DNA of 64,000 bases from SAR202 cluster bacterium. GTDB lineage: Bacteria; Chloroflexota; Dehalococcoidia; Lucifugimonadales; UBA3495. Below, piece by piece: positions 1 through 8,517 of the stretch; within the stretch, counting starts at the first letter, position 1, and every line of letters begins with the position of its first letter. The DNA lies in assembly GCA_013204585.1 (NCBI GenBank), contig JABMNL010000037.1:44409-108408 (forward strand), written 5' to 3'. A program made the position numbers and the translations under genes. The notes under the pieces are model-generated. The model was not told where the DNA came from, did no database searches, and worked only from the letters and a program-made list of their open reading frames with translations.

Positions 1-173
1 GCCAGCGCCACTCGCTCACCTGGGCCTACGGTGAAATCCAAGGGCGCCAAAGCGGTGAGCGCGCCAAAGGATTTACCAATGCTGCGGCTATCCACGATGG
101 GCCGCACACCACCGTTAGGCGGCGTAGACGCACCGGATCCGCCTACTTCGTTCGTGCTCGGCGGCTGGCTCAA
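1..173 (-). CDS. ABC transporter ATP-binding protein, PhnC-like (N-terminal part, cut by window edge)
   Basis: Reading the minus strand from a TTG at 173, 57 codons stay open to the window edge. They end in a stretch typical of the start of an ABC ATPase: a strand with SIGKSFGALTAL followed by LDFTVGPGERVAL, which normally sits just before Walker A. Walker A itself lies outside the window. A stop codon (TAA, 176-174) lies directly upstream in frame, so TTG is the first possible start. The phnD-like stop is only 11 bases upstream, so the two genes form one operon. By position it should be the ATPase of a phosphonate/phosphite-type importer. The subfamily is inferred from the neighbour because too little of the protein is visible. 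Confidence 0.7.
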   Translation of the reverse strand, partial: MSQPPSTNEVGGSGASTPPNGGVRPIVDSRSIGKSFGALTALAPLDFTVGPGERVAL

Positions 174-184
174 TTAATGCTGGC

Positions 185-1069
185 TCACTTGATGATTCCC
201 AAGCCCAGGGCCACGTCCTTAATAGCCTGGTAGTTGTCATTCTTGGTGGCGATGAATCGCTCCGTGCTAAACAGCTCCAATATTTCGGAGTGTTCGCTGG
301 TATTCAGCGCCAAGAGCGCATCTTGGACCTTCTGGGTGAACCCTTCGCCAAACCGTTCATCCATCCCCGAAGCAGCAGTCCAGTTATAGTCGAAATATGG
401 AGGGGTGGTCTCTAGAATCCGCACTTTGTTGGTGTCCACCTTGCCCTCGCTCACCGCCCTTGCCCACACTTCCTCGCTCAACGCTCCTACATCGAACGTC
501 CCACTCTCCACTAGCTGCCAAGTCAGATCGTGGGAACCCGAGTAATTCGGCTCGGACTTGAAGTCGGAGTCCGAATCCAAACCCATTTTTCTAAGAAAGA
601 AACGAGGCATCAAATGGCCGGACGTCGAGCTTTCGCTCCCAAAGGTAATTGTTAGATTCCCTGCTTGGTCCAACAAGTCTTCCAAGGAGTTAACCGGCAC
701 ACCTGCTCGGACTATGAAATTGGAGTGAAATGCCGCGTCGTTCTCCCGCTGGGCGATGGCCGTGGCGCCGGGGTCTTGTAAACGGGCCTGCACGCCGGTG
801 AGCCCCCCAAAGAAAGCCAAATCTAGGTTCCCCTGGGTAAATGCCGTGACCACCGCTGCGTAGTCAGAGCTGGGAATATATTCAACTTCCACCCCCAGTT
901 TTTGGGAGAGGTAATCGGCGAACCCATCGTACCGCCGGACAAGCCTAGCGGCGTCCTGGTCTGGAATGCCGCCGACCCTAAGCGCCGGGGCGTCGCCACC
1001 ACCGCCGCAAGCAACGACCAACAACAATATCCCAAAGAGAACTAGCCCGAGCCATGGTTTCTTGTTCAA
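185..1069 (-). CDS. phnD: PhnD-like phosphate/phosphite/phosphonate substrate-binding lipoprotein
   Basis: The 294-residue protein has a lipoprotein signal peptide (hydrophobic 6-20, lipobox VVAC with Cys21, then a Gly-rich linker). A type 2 periplasmic-binding fold of the PhnD/PtxB kind follows: RVGGIPDQD, the YAAVVTAF helix, the DLAFFGG motif and TFGSESSTSGHLMPRFFL. The SSTSG loop is where this family binds the phosphonate or phosphate oxyanion. The start is TTG at 1069 with AAGGGAG only 2-3 bases upstream. The gene is followed by a PhnC-like ATPase. Ligand identity (phosphonate, phosphite or phosphate) cannot be read from the sequence. Confidence 0.85.
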   Translation of the reverse strand: MNKKPWLGLVLFGILLLVVACGGGGDAPALRVGGIPDQDAARLVRRYDGFADYLSQKLGVEVEYIPSSDYAAVVTAFTQGNLDLAFFGGLTGVQARLQDPGATAIAQRENDAAFHSNFIVRAGVPVNSLEDLLDQAGNLTITFGSESSTSGHLMPRFFLRKMGLDSDSDFKSEPNYSGSHDLTWQLVESGTFDVGALSEEVWARAVSEGKVDTNKVRILETTPPYFDYNWTAASGMDERFGEGFTQKVQDALLALNTSEHSEILELFSTERFIATKNDNYQAIKDVALGLGIIK

Positions 1070-1094
1070 AACTCCCTTATCCCTTTTATCATTC

Positions 1095-1118
1095 GAATTG
1101 CCCAGCGAATTGCCCAGC
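1095..1118. repeat. 12-bp perfect tandem duplication
   Basis: The unit gaattgcccagc occurs twice head to tail, between the phnD start and its presumed promoter. It is one of several such short duplications in the spacers of this window. Confidence 0.9.
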
Positions 1119-1161
1119 GGTCGATGTGTCTGGGCTTATCTAGCGGTCTACCGGGCGCAAC

Positions 1162-1190
1162 GTTATAACGCTCAGATGAATGACCAACAA
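1162..1190 (-). promoter_or_regulatory. Putative sigma-70-type promoter of phnD
   Basis: On the minus strand TTGTTG (1190-1185) and TATAAC (1167-1162) are separated by 17 bases, about 95 bases upstream of the phnD start. The -10 box sits inside the palindrome CGTTATAACG. This is a prediction from consensus only. Confidence 0.4.
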
Positions 1191-1626
1191 GATTGTGGTA
1201 ATCCAACGGTTTACCTGGGGCTGGAAAGGAAAAAGGCGGAAAGGGCGAGCAAATAATCGGGGTTTAGTTACCCGGTGCTACAAGAAAACCCATTGGGACC
1301 GCCGGCCAGTCCAGGCCCCATAGGCACGGACTCAAGTAAAGCCGGGGTTGGGATTCCCGTTAGTTATGCTGTTCGTGGCTGACACATAAAGAATATTAAT
1401 GAGCTATATATAGTCTGTCAAATACCCTAGCTATCAATAGCCCTTTGTTCCTGCCTGACCAGGCCGAAGATTCCTTTACAAGGCCTAAGCCCGGCATTAC
1501 AATCGCTACCCAGTGGAGATGACGCATTTCGCTGTTTTCTCCAGGTATTTCCCGGTATTTGTTCAAGATATAAGCAGAAAATTCCGGCCAGACCGCGCCC
1601 AGCTTCGCGCGTCTATTTAGGACTTG
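1191..1626. other. Spacer upstream of lysS, no gene supported
   Basis: No convincing coding frame lies here. An 80-codon minus-strand frame (1638-1396) matches no family I recognise and overlaps the lysS start, so I treat it as chance. The segment 1381-1430 is AT-rich and may hold the lysS promoter, but no clear -35/-10 pair stands out. Confidence 0.5.
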
Positions 1627-3153
1627 ATGGCAGACCAAGAAGACACACTCCTAAGCAACCGGGCCGCCAAGCTCGAACGCATGCGCGCCGATGGCATTGA
1701 CCCCTACCCAGCCCGATTCCACCGCACCTGCGACGCCGCCACGGCCAGCGCATTGTTTGAGACCGTGGAACGCGGCGAGCAGCCTGACGATAAACTCGAA
1801 AATCTCTCCTTGGCCGGACGAATCGTCTCCATGCGAACCATGGGCAAGGCCGCCTTTTTAGACTTGCAAGACGCTTCTGGCCGTATCCAAGCCCTTTTGC
1901 GTCAAAACAACCTGAACGAGGGCTTCGACCTGCTCAAGAACCTGGATCTAGGCGACCATTTAGGGGTTCGGGGCAACCTGATTCGGACGCGCACTGGCGA
2001 GATAACCATCGACGCCCTGGAGCTGACCGTCACCGCCAAGGGCATGCGCCCGCTGCCAGAGAAATTCCATGGGCTCCGCGACATTGAAACCCGTTACCGG
2101 CAGCGCTACTTGGACCTGATATCCAACCAAGAAATCATGCCGGTATTTGTCCTGCGCAGCAAGGTAATCAGCGGTATCCGCCGCTTCCTGGACGACCGGG
2201 GTTTTCTTGAAGTGGACACCCCCATATTGGTGCCAGTGGCCGCAGGGGCCCACGCCAAACCTTTCGTCACCCACCACAACGCCCTTGACCAGCAACTCTA
2301 CCTGCGCATTGCCACCGAGCTTTACCTGAAGCGGCTGATTATCGGCGGCTTCGACAAGGTTTACGAAATTGGCCGAGTCTTCCGCAACGAAGGTATCGAC
2401 CAGGACCACAACCCCGAGTTCTCTCTGCTAGAAAGCTACGAGGCCTACGCCGACTACAACGACGTGATGAATATGGTGGAGGAGATGATTTCTTCTATCT
2501 GCATCGCAGTGAACGGCTCGGCCCAGGTGACAATGGGAGAGCAGGTTATCGATTTCACCCCACCGTGGCAGCGGGTCAGCCTGCGCGAGGAATTACAAAA
2601 CCGCAGCGGCGTCGATTTGGAGTCGATGGACGACGCAGCGCTGCGCAAACGGGCGACTGAGTTGGGCATCGACACCAAAGTGCTGGAAAGCCGAGGACGC
2701 TTGATCGACAAGCTGTTGTCCACTTTTGTGGAACCACACCTAATCCAGCCGACGTTTGTCTTGGACTACCCAGAAGAAATGTCCCCCCTGGCCAAGGCCA
2801 AGCCCGACGCCCCCGGCTACGTGGAACGGTTCGAGGCCTTTGCCTTCGGTATGGAGATTGCCAACTCTTACAGCGAGCTCAACGACCCCAAGGTGCAACG
2901 GGAACGCTTCGAGGGCCAAGAGCAGATTCGCGAACTGTACGAAGACGAAGAAGTTGACCGGCAAGACGAAGACTTCCTCACCGCCATGGAGTACGGAATG
3001 CCCCCAACCGGCGGCCTCGGCATTGGCATCGACCGGTTGGTGATGCTACTGGCGGGCCAACCGTCGATTCGCGACGTGCTCCTATTTCCCCAGATGCGTA
3101 CCTTGCAAGGCGGCTCCACGGAAGATGCTTCCGACGAGCCAGTCCAGGAATAA
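1627..3153 (+). CDS. lysS: Lysyl-tRNA synthetase, class II
   Basis: This enzyme charges tRNA-Lys with lysine. The 508-residue protein has the usual architecture: an N-terminal OB-fold anticodon-binding domain (about 60-145) and a class II catalytic domain. Motif 2 is visible at about 250-270 (RVFRNEGIDQDHNPEF) and motif 3 near the C-terminus (GLGIGIDRLVML). The length is normal for bacterial LysRS. I take ATG 1627 as the start rather than the TTG just before it, because an AGGA lies about 5 bases upstream. serS starts 2 bases after the stop, so the two synthetases are co-transcribed. Confidence 0.97.
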   Translation: MADQEDTLLSNRAAKLERMRADGIDPYPARFHRTCDAATASALFETVERGEQPDDKLENLSLAGRIVSMRTMGKAAFLDLQDASGRIQALLRQNNLNEGFDLLKNLDLGDHLGVRGNLIRTRTGEITIDALELTVTAKGMRPLPEKFHGLRDIETRYRQRYLDLISNQEIMPVFVLRSKVISGIRRFLDDRGFLEVDTPILVPVAAGAHAKPFVTHHNALDQQLYLRIATELYLKRLIIGGFDKVYEIGRVFRNEGIDQDHNPEFSLLESYEAYADYNDVMNMVEEMISSICIAVNGSAQVTMGEQVIDFTPPWQRVSLREELQNRSGVDLESMDDAALRKRATELGIDTKVLESRGRLIDKLLSTFVEPHLIQPTFVLDYPEEMSPLAKAKPDAPGYVERFEAFAFGMEIANSYSELNDPKVQRERFEGQEQIRELYEDEEVDRQDEDFLTAMEYGMPPTGGLGIGIDRLVMLLAGQPSIRDVLLFPQMRTLQGGSTEDASDEPVQE

Positions 3154-3155
3154 CC

Positions 3156-4439
3156 ATGCTATCCATTGAACAAATACGAGAAACCCCCGATGAGGTGCGC
3201 CGCGCCCTACAGACCAGGGGCGAAGACGACCCCATCACCGCGATACTGGAACTAGACACCCAGATTCGCCGCGTCATCACCGAGCGGGACGACTTGAACG
3301 CCGAACGGAACCGGGTCAGCAAAGAACTAGGGCAGGCGCGTTCCCAAGGCCAGGAAGTCTCCGAAGAAGCCCGGGCCGAGATGCGTAAGATTGGCGACCA
3401 GGCCGACGTCCTTAACGAGCAGACCAAGGACTTGGGCGAGAAGCTAAATGCGCTATTGCTCGAACTGCCCAATCTGCCTCAAGCCGACGTTCCGGTTGGC
3501 GAAGACGAGTCGGGCAGCATTGTGGTTCGCCAGAACGGCGAGCCTCCGGTATTGGATTTCCAACCCAAGCCCCATTGGGACCTGGGCCCAGAACTTGGCA
3601 TCATCGACTTTGAACGGGGCACCAAGCTGGCGGGCAGCCGGTTCTACACCATGTTGGGCTACGGCCCCAAGCTGGAACGGGCGCTCATATCCTGGATGCT
3701 CGACCTGCATTCGCTGGAGCACGGATATACCGAAATTTCGCTGCCAGCAGTCGTGAAACGCGAGATTATGGAAGGCTCCGGCAACCTACCCAAGTTTGCC
3801 GACCAACTCTACCACGACGCCGAAGACGACCTCTGGATGATACCCACTGCCGAGGTTCCCATCACCAACCTGTACCGGGACGAGATAATCCCGGCCAACA
3901 CCCTGCCCCTAAAGTACGTCGCGCAAACGCCCTGCTTCCGCCGGGAGCGGGCATCGGCGGGCCGCGACACCAGGGGCATCAAGCGGGTGCACCAGTTCAA
4001 CAAGGTTGAGATGTACCAATTCGTGGAACCCGATACCTCCAACCGGGAATTAGAGAACTTGGTGGACAACGCCGAGGATGTCTGCCGCAAGCTGGGCTTC
4101 ACCTACCGGGTGCTGCAACTCTGCACCGGCGACATGGGTTTCGCATCGTCCAAGACCTACGACATCGAGGTCTGGGCCGCTGGGTGCCAGGAATGGCTGG
4201 AGGTCAGCTCCTGCTCCAACTGCACCGACTTCCAGGCCCGCCGCTCCAACATCCGCTACCGGGCCGAAGAGGGTGGCCGTCCCCGTCTGCCCCATACGCT
4301 GAACGGCTCTGGCTTGGCCCTCCCCCGCGTCATGATTGCCATCCTAGAGAACTACCAACAGCCGGATGGCTCAGTGGTTATCCCAGAAGTGCTGCGCCCC
4401 TACACCGGGTTTGACGTGATTCCCGCAGCGACTACTTAG
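3156..4439 (+). CDS. serS: Seryl-tRNA synthetase
   Basis: This enzyme charges tRNA-Ser (and tRNA-Sec where present). At 427 residues it is standard length, with an N-terminal coiled-coil arm (about 25-110) and a class II core. Motif 2 is FRRERASAGRDTRGIKR and motif 3 is NGSGLALPRVMIAILE. The ATG lies 2 bases after the lysS stop, with an AGGA inside the end of lysS acting as ribosome-binding site. The lysS-serS pairing suggests a small translation operon. Confidence 0.97.
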   Translation: MLSIEQIRETPDEVRRALQTRGEDDPITAILELDTQIRRVITERDDLNAERNRVSKELGQARSQGQEVSEEARAEMRKIGDQADVLNEQTKDLGEKLNALLLELPNLPQADVPVGEDESGSIVVRQNGEPPVLDFQPKPHWDLGPELGIIDFERGTKLAGSRFYTMLGYGPKLERALISWMLDLHSLEHGYTEISLPAVVKREIMEGSGNLPKFADQLYHDAEDDLWMIPTAEVPITNLYRDEIIPANTLPLKYVAQTPCFRRERASAGRDTRGIKRVHQFNKVEMYQFVEPDTSNRELENLVDNAEDVCRKLGFTYRVLQLCTGDMGFASSKTYDIEVWAAGCQEWLEVSSCSNCTDFQARRSNIRYRAEEGGRPRLPHTLNGSGLALPRVMIAILENYQQPDGSVVIPEVLRPYTGFDVIPAATT

Positions 4440-4470
4440 CCGCACGCCAATCCCTCTCAGCCACGCACCT

Positions 4471-4500
4471 TTCGACACTCGTCCCTCCGTGGGCTAGAAT
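4471..4500 (+). promoter_or_regulatory. Putative promoter of the deacetylase gene
   Basis: TTCGAC (4471-4476) and TAGAAT (4495-4500) are spaced by 18 bases, about 50 bases upstream of the deacetylase ATG. The -10 is good and the -35 weak. A TAGAAT or GATAAT box shortly before a gene recurs at other sites in the window. Confidence 0.35.
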
Positions 4501-4546
4501 GCCTGCATTCAGACCCAGCCCGGCAAACTCAGCCCGGAGGATAACG

Positions 4547-5356
4547 ATGGCGGGAATATGGCCCGGTGATACTCAGTGCGTGGTGCTACTTGGATTCGAC
4601 GTGGACGGTGTGTCGTCCTGGTTGAACCGCAACCCAGACTTCATCAACCATCCCAGCCTCATGTCCATGGCCGAGTACGGCCCCTCAGTCGCCACACCGC
4701 GCATCCTCGATTTGCTGGACGACAACTCTGTCCCCGCCAGTTTTTACATTCCCGGCTACGTGGCCGAGACCCACGAAGACATGGTCCGCGAGATTGCCAA
4801 GCGGGGCCATGAAATCGCCCACCACGGCTACATGCACGAGCCGCCGTCCTCACTAACCAGAGAGCAAGAGAACGAGGTCATCGAGTCGGGCATCCGCATT
4901 CTCAGCGGTATCACCGGCGAGAAACCCCTGGGCTACCGTTCCCCCAGTTGGGAACTTAGTGAGCATTCCCTGGAATTGCTGACCGACCACGGGTTCATTT
5001 ACGACAGCAGCCTGATGGGCGACGATGCGCCCTACATCGTCAATTCCGAGACCAACGGCAAGACCATCGTTGAGATTCCTATTCACTGGCTACTGGACGA
5101 CGCCCCCAACTTTGTCTACGCGCCAGTTGCCAACCGGCTTGGCCCCATGCGTAATCCCGACGAGGTCTACGGCACCTGGGCCGCCGAGTTCGAAGGCCTG
5201 TATCGCTATGGCCGCGCTTTCACTCTGACCATGCACCCACAGTACATTGGCAGGCCGGGTCGACTACTGATGCTGGAACGTCTCATCAAGCACATCAAGA
5301 CCTTCCCCAACGTCGAGTTCATGCGGGCCATTGACGTTGCCAAGCTGTGGGTTTAG
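4547..5356 (+). CDS. Polysaccharide deacetylase family protein (NodB fold, PuuE/PgdA-like)
   Basis: The 269-residue protein carries the NodB homology domain. Motif 1 is the metal and base pair D18/D20 (GFDVDG), motif 2 is the HxxxH zinc site at 93-97 (HHGYMH), and motif 3 is around R131 (GYRSPSW). The DVDG form and HGYMHE resemble the allantoinase-like PuuE and HpPgdA branch rather than classical chitin deacetylases, so a C-N hydrolase acting on a small amide is possible. There is no signal peptide, which favours a cytosolic role. The start at 4547 is set by GGAGG six bases upstream; an in-frame ATG at 4499 lies inside the predicted -10 box. Confidence 0.85.
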   Translation: MAGIWPGDTQCVVLLGFDVDGVSSWLNRNPDFINHPSLMSMAEYGPSVATPRILDLLDDNSVPASFYIPGYVAETHEDMVREIAKRGHEIAHHGYMHEPPSSLTREQENEVIESGIRILSGITGEKPLGYRSPSWELSEHSLELLTDHGFIYDSSLMGDDAPYIVNSETNGKTIVEIPIHWLLDDAPNFVYAPVANRLGPMRNPDEVYGTWAAEFEGLYRYGRAFTLTMHPQYIGRPGRLLMLERLIKHIKTFPNVEFMRAIDVAKLWV

Positions 5357-5392
5357 ACGGCAACCAATTGACTACCGTCTTGTATTAGTTGC

Positions 5393-5419
5393 TAGGTAGA
5401 TTTAATAGGTAGATTTAAT
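5393..5419. repeat. 13-bp perfect tandem duplication
   Basis: The unit taggtagatttaa is present twice (5393-5405 and 5406-5418) in the spacer between the deacetylase and the MMPL gene. Confidence 0.9.
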
Positions 5420-5526
5420 CAGATTGAGCGATTGGAATTGGGTCTCGTGACTCTGTTCATAATCAGCGCTCGCCGATTTAATATAGACTTGCGCATAGCT
5501 AATCCTTCGGCGAATTGGGGGATAAT

Positions 5527-7734
5527 ATGTCTTCACCTTCAGCCTCATTCACCGGCCGAGTAGCCGGATGGACCGCTCGGCACGCCTGGATCACCATCGC
5601 AGCATGGGTACTTGTCTTGGGAGGCGCCTACCTTCTGTCCGGCAATCTGAGCGTATCGAGCGCGGGCGGTGTTGAAACCACCGATGCCCGAAGAGCTAGC
5701 GCCCTGATTGAGGAGGCAACCGGGGAAGACCAGCGCGCTGAAGAATACGTGCTTGTAGAGTCCAATCCTGGCCCAATTAACGAAGAACTACTCGCCTCCG
5801 TTGTCAGTTCAATCGTCACCGAGATGCGTGCGATTCCGGTTGTGGGCTCGGTTACTAGCTATCTGGACGGGGCCGAGACATTGCGCACACCCGATGGTCG
5901 CATGACAATAATCCAGGTCACCACCACCCTCAGCATTGATGATGACCTCGACCCTGCCGACCCCATCTTGGACGTGATCGAGCAAGCGAACCTAAATTCT
6001 GGCCTCCGGGTCACTACAATCGGCAACATGAGCGTGACACGCCTCTTTGGCGAGATGGCCGACGAGACCTTTAAAAAGGGCGAGATGATTGGCATCATCG
6101 CGGCACTCATAATCATGCTTGCTGTGTTCGGTGCCGTGGTCGCGGCAATCATTCCGATTCTGGTTGCCATTGTCGCCATCTTCACGGCGGTGGGAATTAT
6201 TGCAGCCATCAGCATGGCCAAGGAATTGAACGAATTCACCGTAATCGTTACCACCATGGTCGGCCTGGCCGTCGGCATTGATTACACACTGTTCATCGTT
6301 CAGCGATTTCGCGAGGAGCGTGAAAACGGTCTGGAGCGTTACGACGCAATCATCATGGCTGGCTCCACCGCCAGCCGCACCGTACTCTTCTCTGGATGCG
6401 CGGTGGCCATCGCACTGGCCGGCATGCTAATCATGCCCGACATTCTTTTCAAGAGCTTCGGGATTGGGACGATGGTCGTCGTCGTAACCGCAGTGGCGGC
6501 GGCGCTGACCCTACTCCCAGCCGTGCTCGGCCTACTCGGTGACCGCGTTAATTGGTTGACCATCCCAATCATCGGTCGGCGGCGGTCGGCAGAAAGCGGC
6601 GGCGGTTTCTGGGGCGCCATTACCGGCGTTGTCACGGCCCATCCAGCTATCAGTGTAATGATTACTGCGGCCATCCTAATTGGTCTGACACTGCCGGTAA
6701 CAACCCTTAATCTTGGCTCGGGCGGAATTAGCATGCTACCGCATGACACCGACGAGCGGCACGCGTTCGATATCGTCATATCCAAGTTTTCCGATGGCAT
6801 CATCACTGCCGACGTCGTGGTGCTGGCACCGGACATTGGCACTGCTGCAATTCAAGAGGCCATCGGAAAACTGTCTGCTTCCATCGAGTCCGACGACTTC
6901 TTTGGAACTACGGAATCGTTGACTGGGCCAAACGGCGACCTCATGGACATTCGGTTCTCAATCTCAGGAGATATCTCCAGCGCCGAATCCATCGCTGCAA
7001 TCCAGCGCCTGCGCGAGGACTATGTTCCGGCAGCATTCGCTAATGTGGACGCCGAAGTGCTCGTGGGGGGCGCGACCGCGGAAGTGATCGACTCCGTCGC
7101 CATCGTTAAGCAATACGTGCCGATTATCATGGCCGCAGTGCTGGCGGCGAGCTTCATATTGCTGCTGATTGCCTTCCGGTCCATCGTTGTGCCGTTGAAG
7201 GCGGTGGTGATGAACCTGCTATCGGTCGGTGCTGCCTACGGCATGGTGGTACTGGTCTTCCAGAAGGGCGTGGGGAGCACTCTCTTCGGCTTCCAAGAAG
7301 TCCCGGTCATTGAATCTTGGATTCCCCTGTTCCTGTTCGCCATCCTCTTCGGGCTGTCCATGGACTACCACGTATTCCTGCTCAGCCGCATCAAGGAGCG
7401 GTACGACCAGACCGGCGATAACTCCGGCTCCGTGGTCTACGGCCTGCACTCGACGGCTTCAATCATCACGGGTGCTGCCCTAATCATGGTGGCTGTCTTC
7501 GGAGGCTTCGCCCTCGGCCCGCTGTCCATGTTCCAGCAGATGGGCTTCGGCCTGGCGGTCGCGGTAATCTTGGACGCAACCATCGTCCGCATGGTCTTAG
7601 TCCCGGCCAGCATGGAACTGCTGGGCGATAAGAACTGGTACTTCCCCAATTGGCTGGAATGGCTGCCCAAGATTAGCATCGAGGGTGCGCGAAGAGCCGA
7701 ACCGGCCATGTCCGCCAGCGACGACGGGAATTAG
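5527..7734 (+). CDS. MMPL/RND family transporter
   Basis: The 735-residue membrane protein has the duplicated MMPL layout. TM1 (about 20-40) is followed by a large extracytoplasmic loop, five TMs, a second loop (about 430-540) and five more TMs. Each half carries the proton-relay signature G-x3-DY: GLAVGIDYTLFIVQRFREE in the first half and FGLSMDYHVFLLSRIKER in the second. The family exports lipids or hydrophobic compounds using the proton gradient. The start is ATG 5527 with GGGGGA five bases upstream; the in-frame TTG at 5515 lies before that site. It has its own spacers on both sides and no obvious substrate clue. Confidence 0.9.
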   Translation: MSSPSASFTGRVAGWTARHAWITIAAWVLVLGGAYLLSGNLSVSSAGGVETTDARRASALIEEATGEDQRAEEYVLVESNPGPINEELLASVVSSIVTEMRAIPVVGSVTSYLDGAETLRTPDGRMTIIQVTTTLSIDDDLDPADPILDVIEQANLNSGLRVTTIGNMSVTRLFGEMADETFKKGEMIGIIAALIIMLAVFGAVVAAIIPILVAIVAIFTAVGIIAAISMAKELNEFTVIVTTMVGLAVGIDYTLFIVQRFREERENGLERYDAIIMAGSTASRTVLFSGCAVAIALAGMLIMPDILFKSFGIGTMVVVVTAVAAALTLLPAVLGLLGDRVNWLTIPIIGRRRSAESGGGFWGAITGVVTAHPAISVMITAAILIGLTLPVTTLNLGSGGISMLPHDTDERHAFDIVISKFSDGIITADVVVLAPDIGTAAIQEAIGKLSASIESDDFFGTTESLTGPNGDLMDIRFSISGDISSAESIAAIQRLREDYVPAAFANVDAEVLVGGATAEVIDSVAIVKQYVPIIMAAVLAASFILLLIAFRSIVVPLKAVVMNLLSVGAAYGMVVLVFQKGVGSTLFGFQEVPVIESWIPLFLFAILFGLSMDYHVFLLSRIKERYDQTGDNSGSVVYGLHSTASIITGAALIMVAVFGGFALGPLSMFQQMGFGLAVAVILDATIVRMVLVPASMELLGDKNWYFPNWLEWLPKISIEGARRAEPAMSASDDGN

Positions 7735-7773
7735 ACCGGACTAAGCAAGTCGATTAAATAAATACGGCGCAGA

Positions 7774-7805
7774 ACATACGGCCACCGGACTAGGTGGCCG
7801 TATGT
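7774..7805. terminator. Strong hairpin after the MMPL gene
   Basis: A perfect 13-bp inverted repeat (arms 7774-7786 and 7793-7805, six-base loop) lies 40 bases after the MMPL stop. No U-tract follows, so it is terminator-like or an mRNA-stabilising hairpin rather than a canonical intrinsic terminator. Confidence 0.6.
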
Positions 7806-7898
7806 CTACCGATTCCCTTGCCAACCCACCGCTGCGCAATTACCATGTGCCCATATTAGAGGAGCCCTCGGCCTCAGCAGGCCAGGCAGGAGCAAAAC

Positions 7899-8201
7899 AT
7901 GCCAAAGGTACATGACCGCGGCAGTTGGCCCAACGACGACCCCATCGACCATTCTGAGCACGAAATGGAAGAGTGGGAGCGGAAGGTCGACGCCCTCAGC
8001 AGCGTGCTGGGCGAGAAGGGCCTCAAGAACACCGACCAGTTGCGACGCGCCATTGAAAGTCTCGACCTGAAGACCTATGAGTCGCTGAGCTATTACGAGA
8101 AATGGACGGCGGCCATGGAGACTCTCCTCGTCGAACAGGGTGTCATGACCACTGCCGAAATCGACGCCAAGATGTCTGAGCTGGAGCGAGGGCAAAAGTA
8201 G
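7899..8201 (+). CDS. Nitrile hydratase beta-subunit N-terminal half (ScnB/accessory-like)
   Basis: The 100-residue protein matches the helical N-terminal part of nitrile hydratase beta subunits; the diagnostic segment is SYYEKWTAAMETLLVEQGVMT at about 63-83. In ordinary enzymes this is fused to the C-terminal SH3-like domain. Here it is separate, and the C-half follows 2 bases after its stop. Separate halves in the order N-half, C-half, alpha are what thiocyanate hydrolase has (ScnB-ScnA-ScnC). The same N-domain also gives rise to the metallochaperone-like activators (P14K/P15K) of cobalt nitrile hydratases, so it could serve as subunit, activator or both. RBS AGGAG lies 6 bases before the ATG. 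Confidence 0.8.
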   Translation: MPKVHDRGSWPNDDPIDHSEHEMEEWERKVDALSSVLGEKGLKNTDQLRRAIESLDLKTYESLSYYEKWTAAMETLLVEQGVMTTAEIDAKMSELERGQK

Positions 8202-8203
8202 CC

Positions 8204-8500
8204 GTGGCCAGCAGCACAACAGCACGTTATCGTCCCGGCGACCAAGTACGCATTAGAGTCGGCACTCCGCCAACTCACTTTCGAACGCCTGAATACGTCC
8301 AAGGCAAACTTGGCAGGATTGACACCCTCTACGGAGCATTCAAAAACCCAGAGTCCCTGGCTTACGGCGGCGACGGACTGCCCGCCCAGCCGCTCTACCG
8401 AGTGGAGTTCGCCCAGACCGACCTGTGGCAGAACTACAGCGGCCCCGCCACCGATACTCTACTCATCGACATCTATGAACACTGGCTGGAATCCATCTAG
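8204..8500 (+). CDS. Nitrile hydratase beta-subunit C-terminal half (ScnA-like, SH3-like barrel)
   Basis: The 98-residue protein is the SH3-like beta-barrel half of a nitrile hydratase beta subunit. It shows the typical RYRPGDQVRIR start, HFRTPEYVQGKLGRID, and LYRVEFAQTDLW near the end. In the family this half packs on the metal-bearing alpha subunit, and the arginines of the RTPxYxxGKxG segment hydrogen-bond the oxidised cysteines. It starts with GTG, 2 bases after the preceding stop. No frameshift joins it to the previous gene: each has its own start and stop, so the split is genuine rather than a sequencing artefact. Confidence 0.82.
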   Translation: MASSTTARYRPGDQVRIRVGTPPTHFRTPEYVQGKLGRIDTLYGAFKNPESLAYGGDGLPAQPLYRVEFAQTDLWQNYSGPATDTLLIDIYEHWLESI

Positions 8501-8517
8501 CGCGGAGGAGACCTCCC

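Noticed and set aside
966..1256. 96-codon plus-strand frame over the phnD start
   Set aside because: It is antisense to the phnD signal peptide region and is Pro/Thr-rich shadow coding.
1293..1303. TGGGACCGCC resembling the T-box core (UGGNACC) upstream of lysS
   Set aside because: The flanking AGGGUGGNACCGCG context is not present, the variable base would need a C discriminator, no specifier loop or stem I is visible, and the site is over 300 bases from lysS.
1396..1638. 80-codon minus-strand frame upstream of lysS
   Set aside because: No family resemblance or ribosome-binding site, and it overlaps the lysS start.
5859..6842. Long antisense frames inside the MMPL gene (5859-6278 and 6339-6842, minus)
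   Set aside because: They mirror the codon bias of the MMPL gene, lack ribosome-binding sites and encode low-complexity Ser/Thr/Met-rich products.
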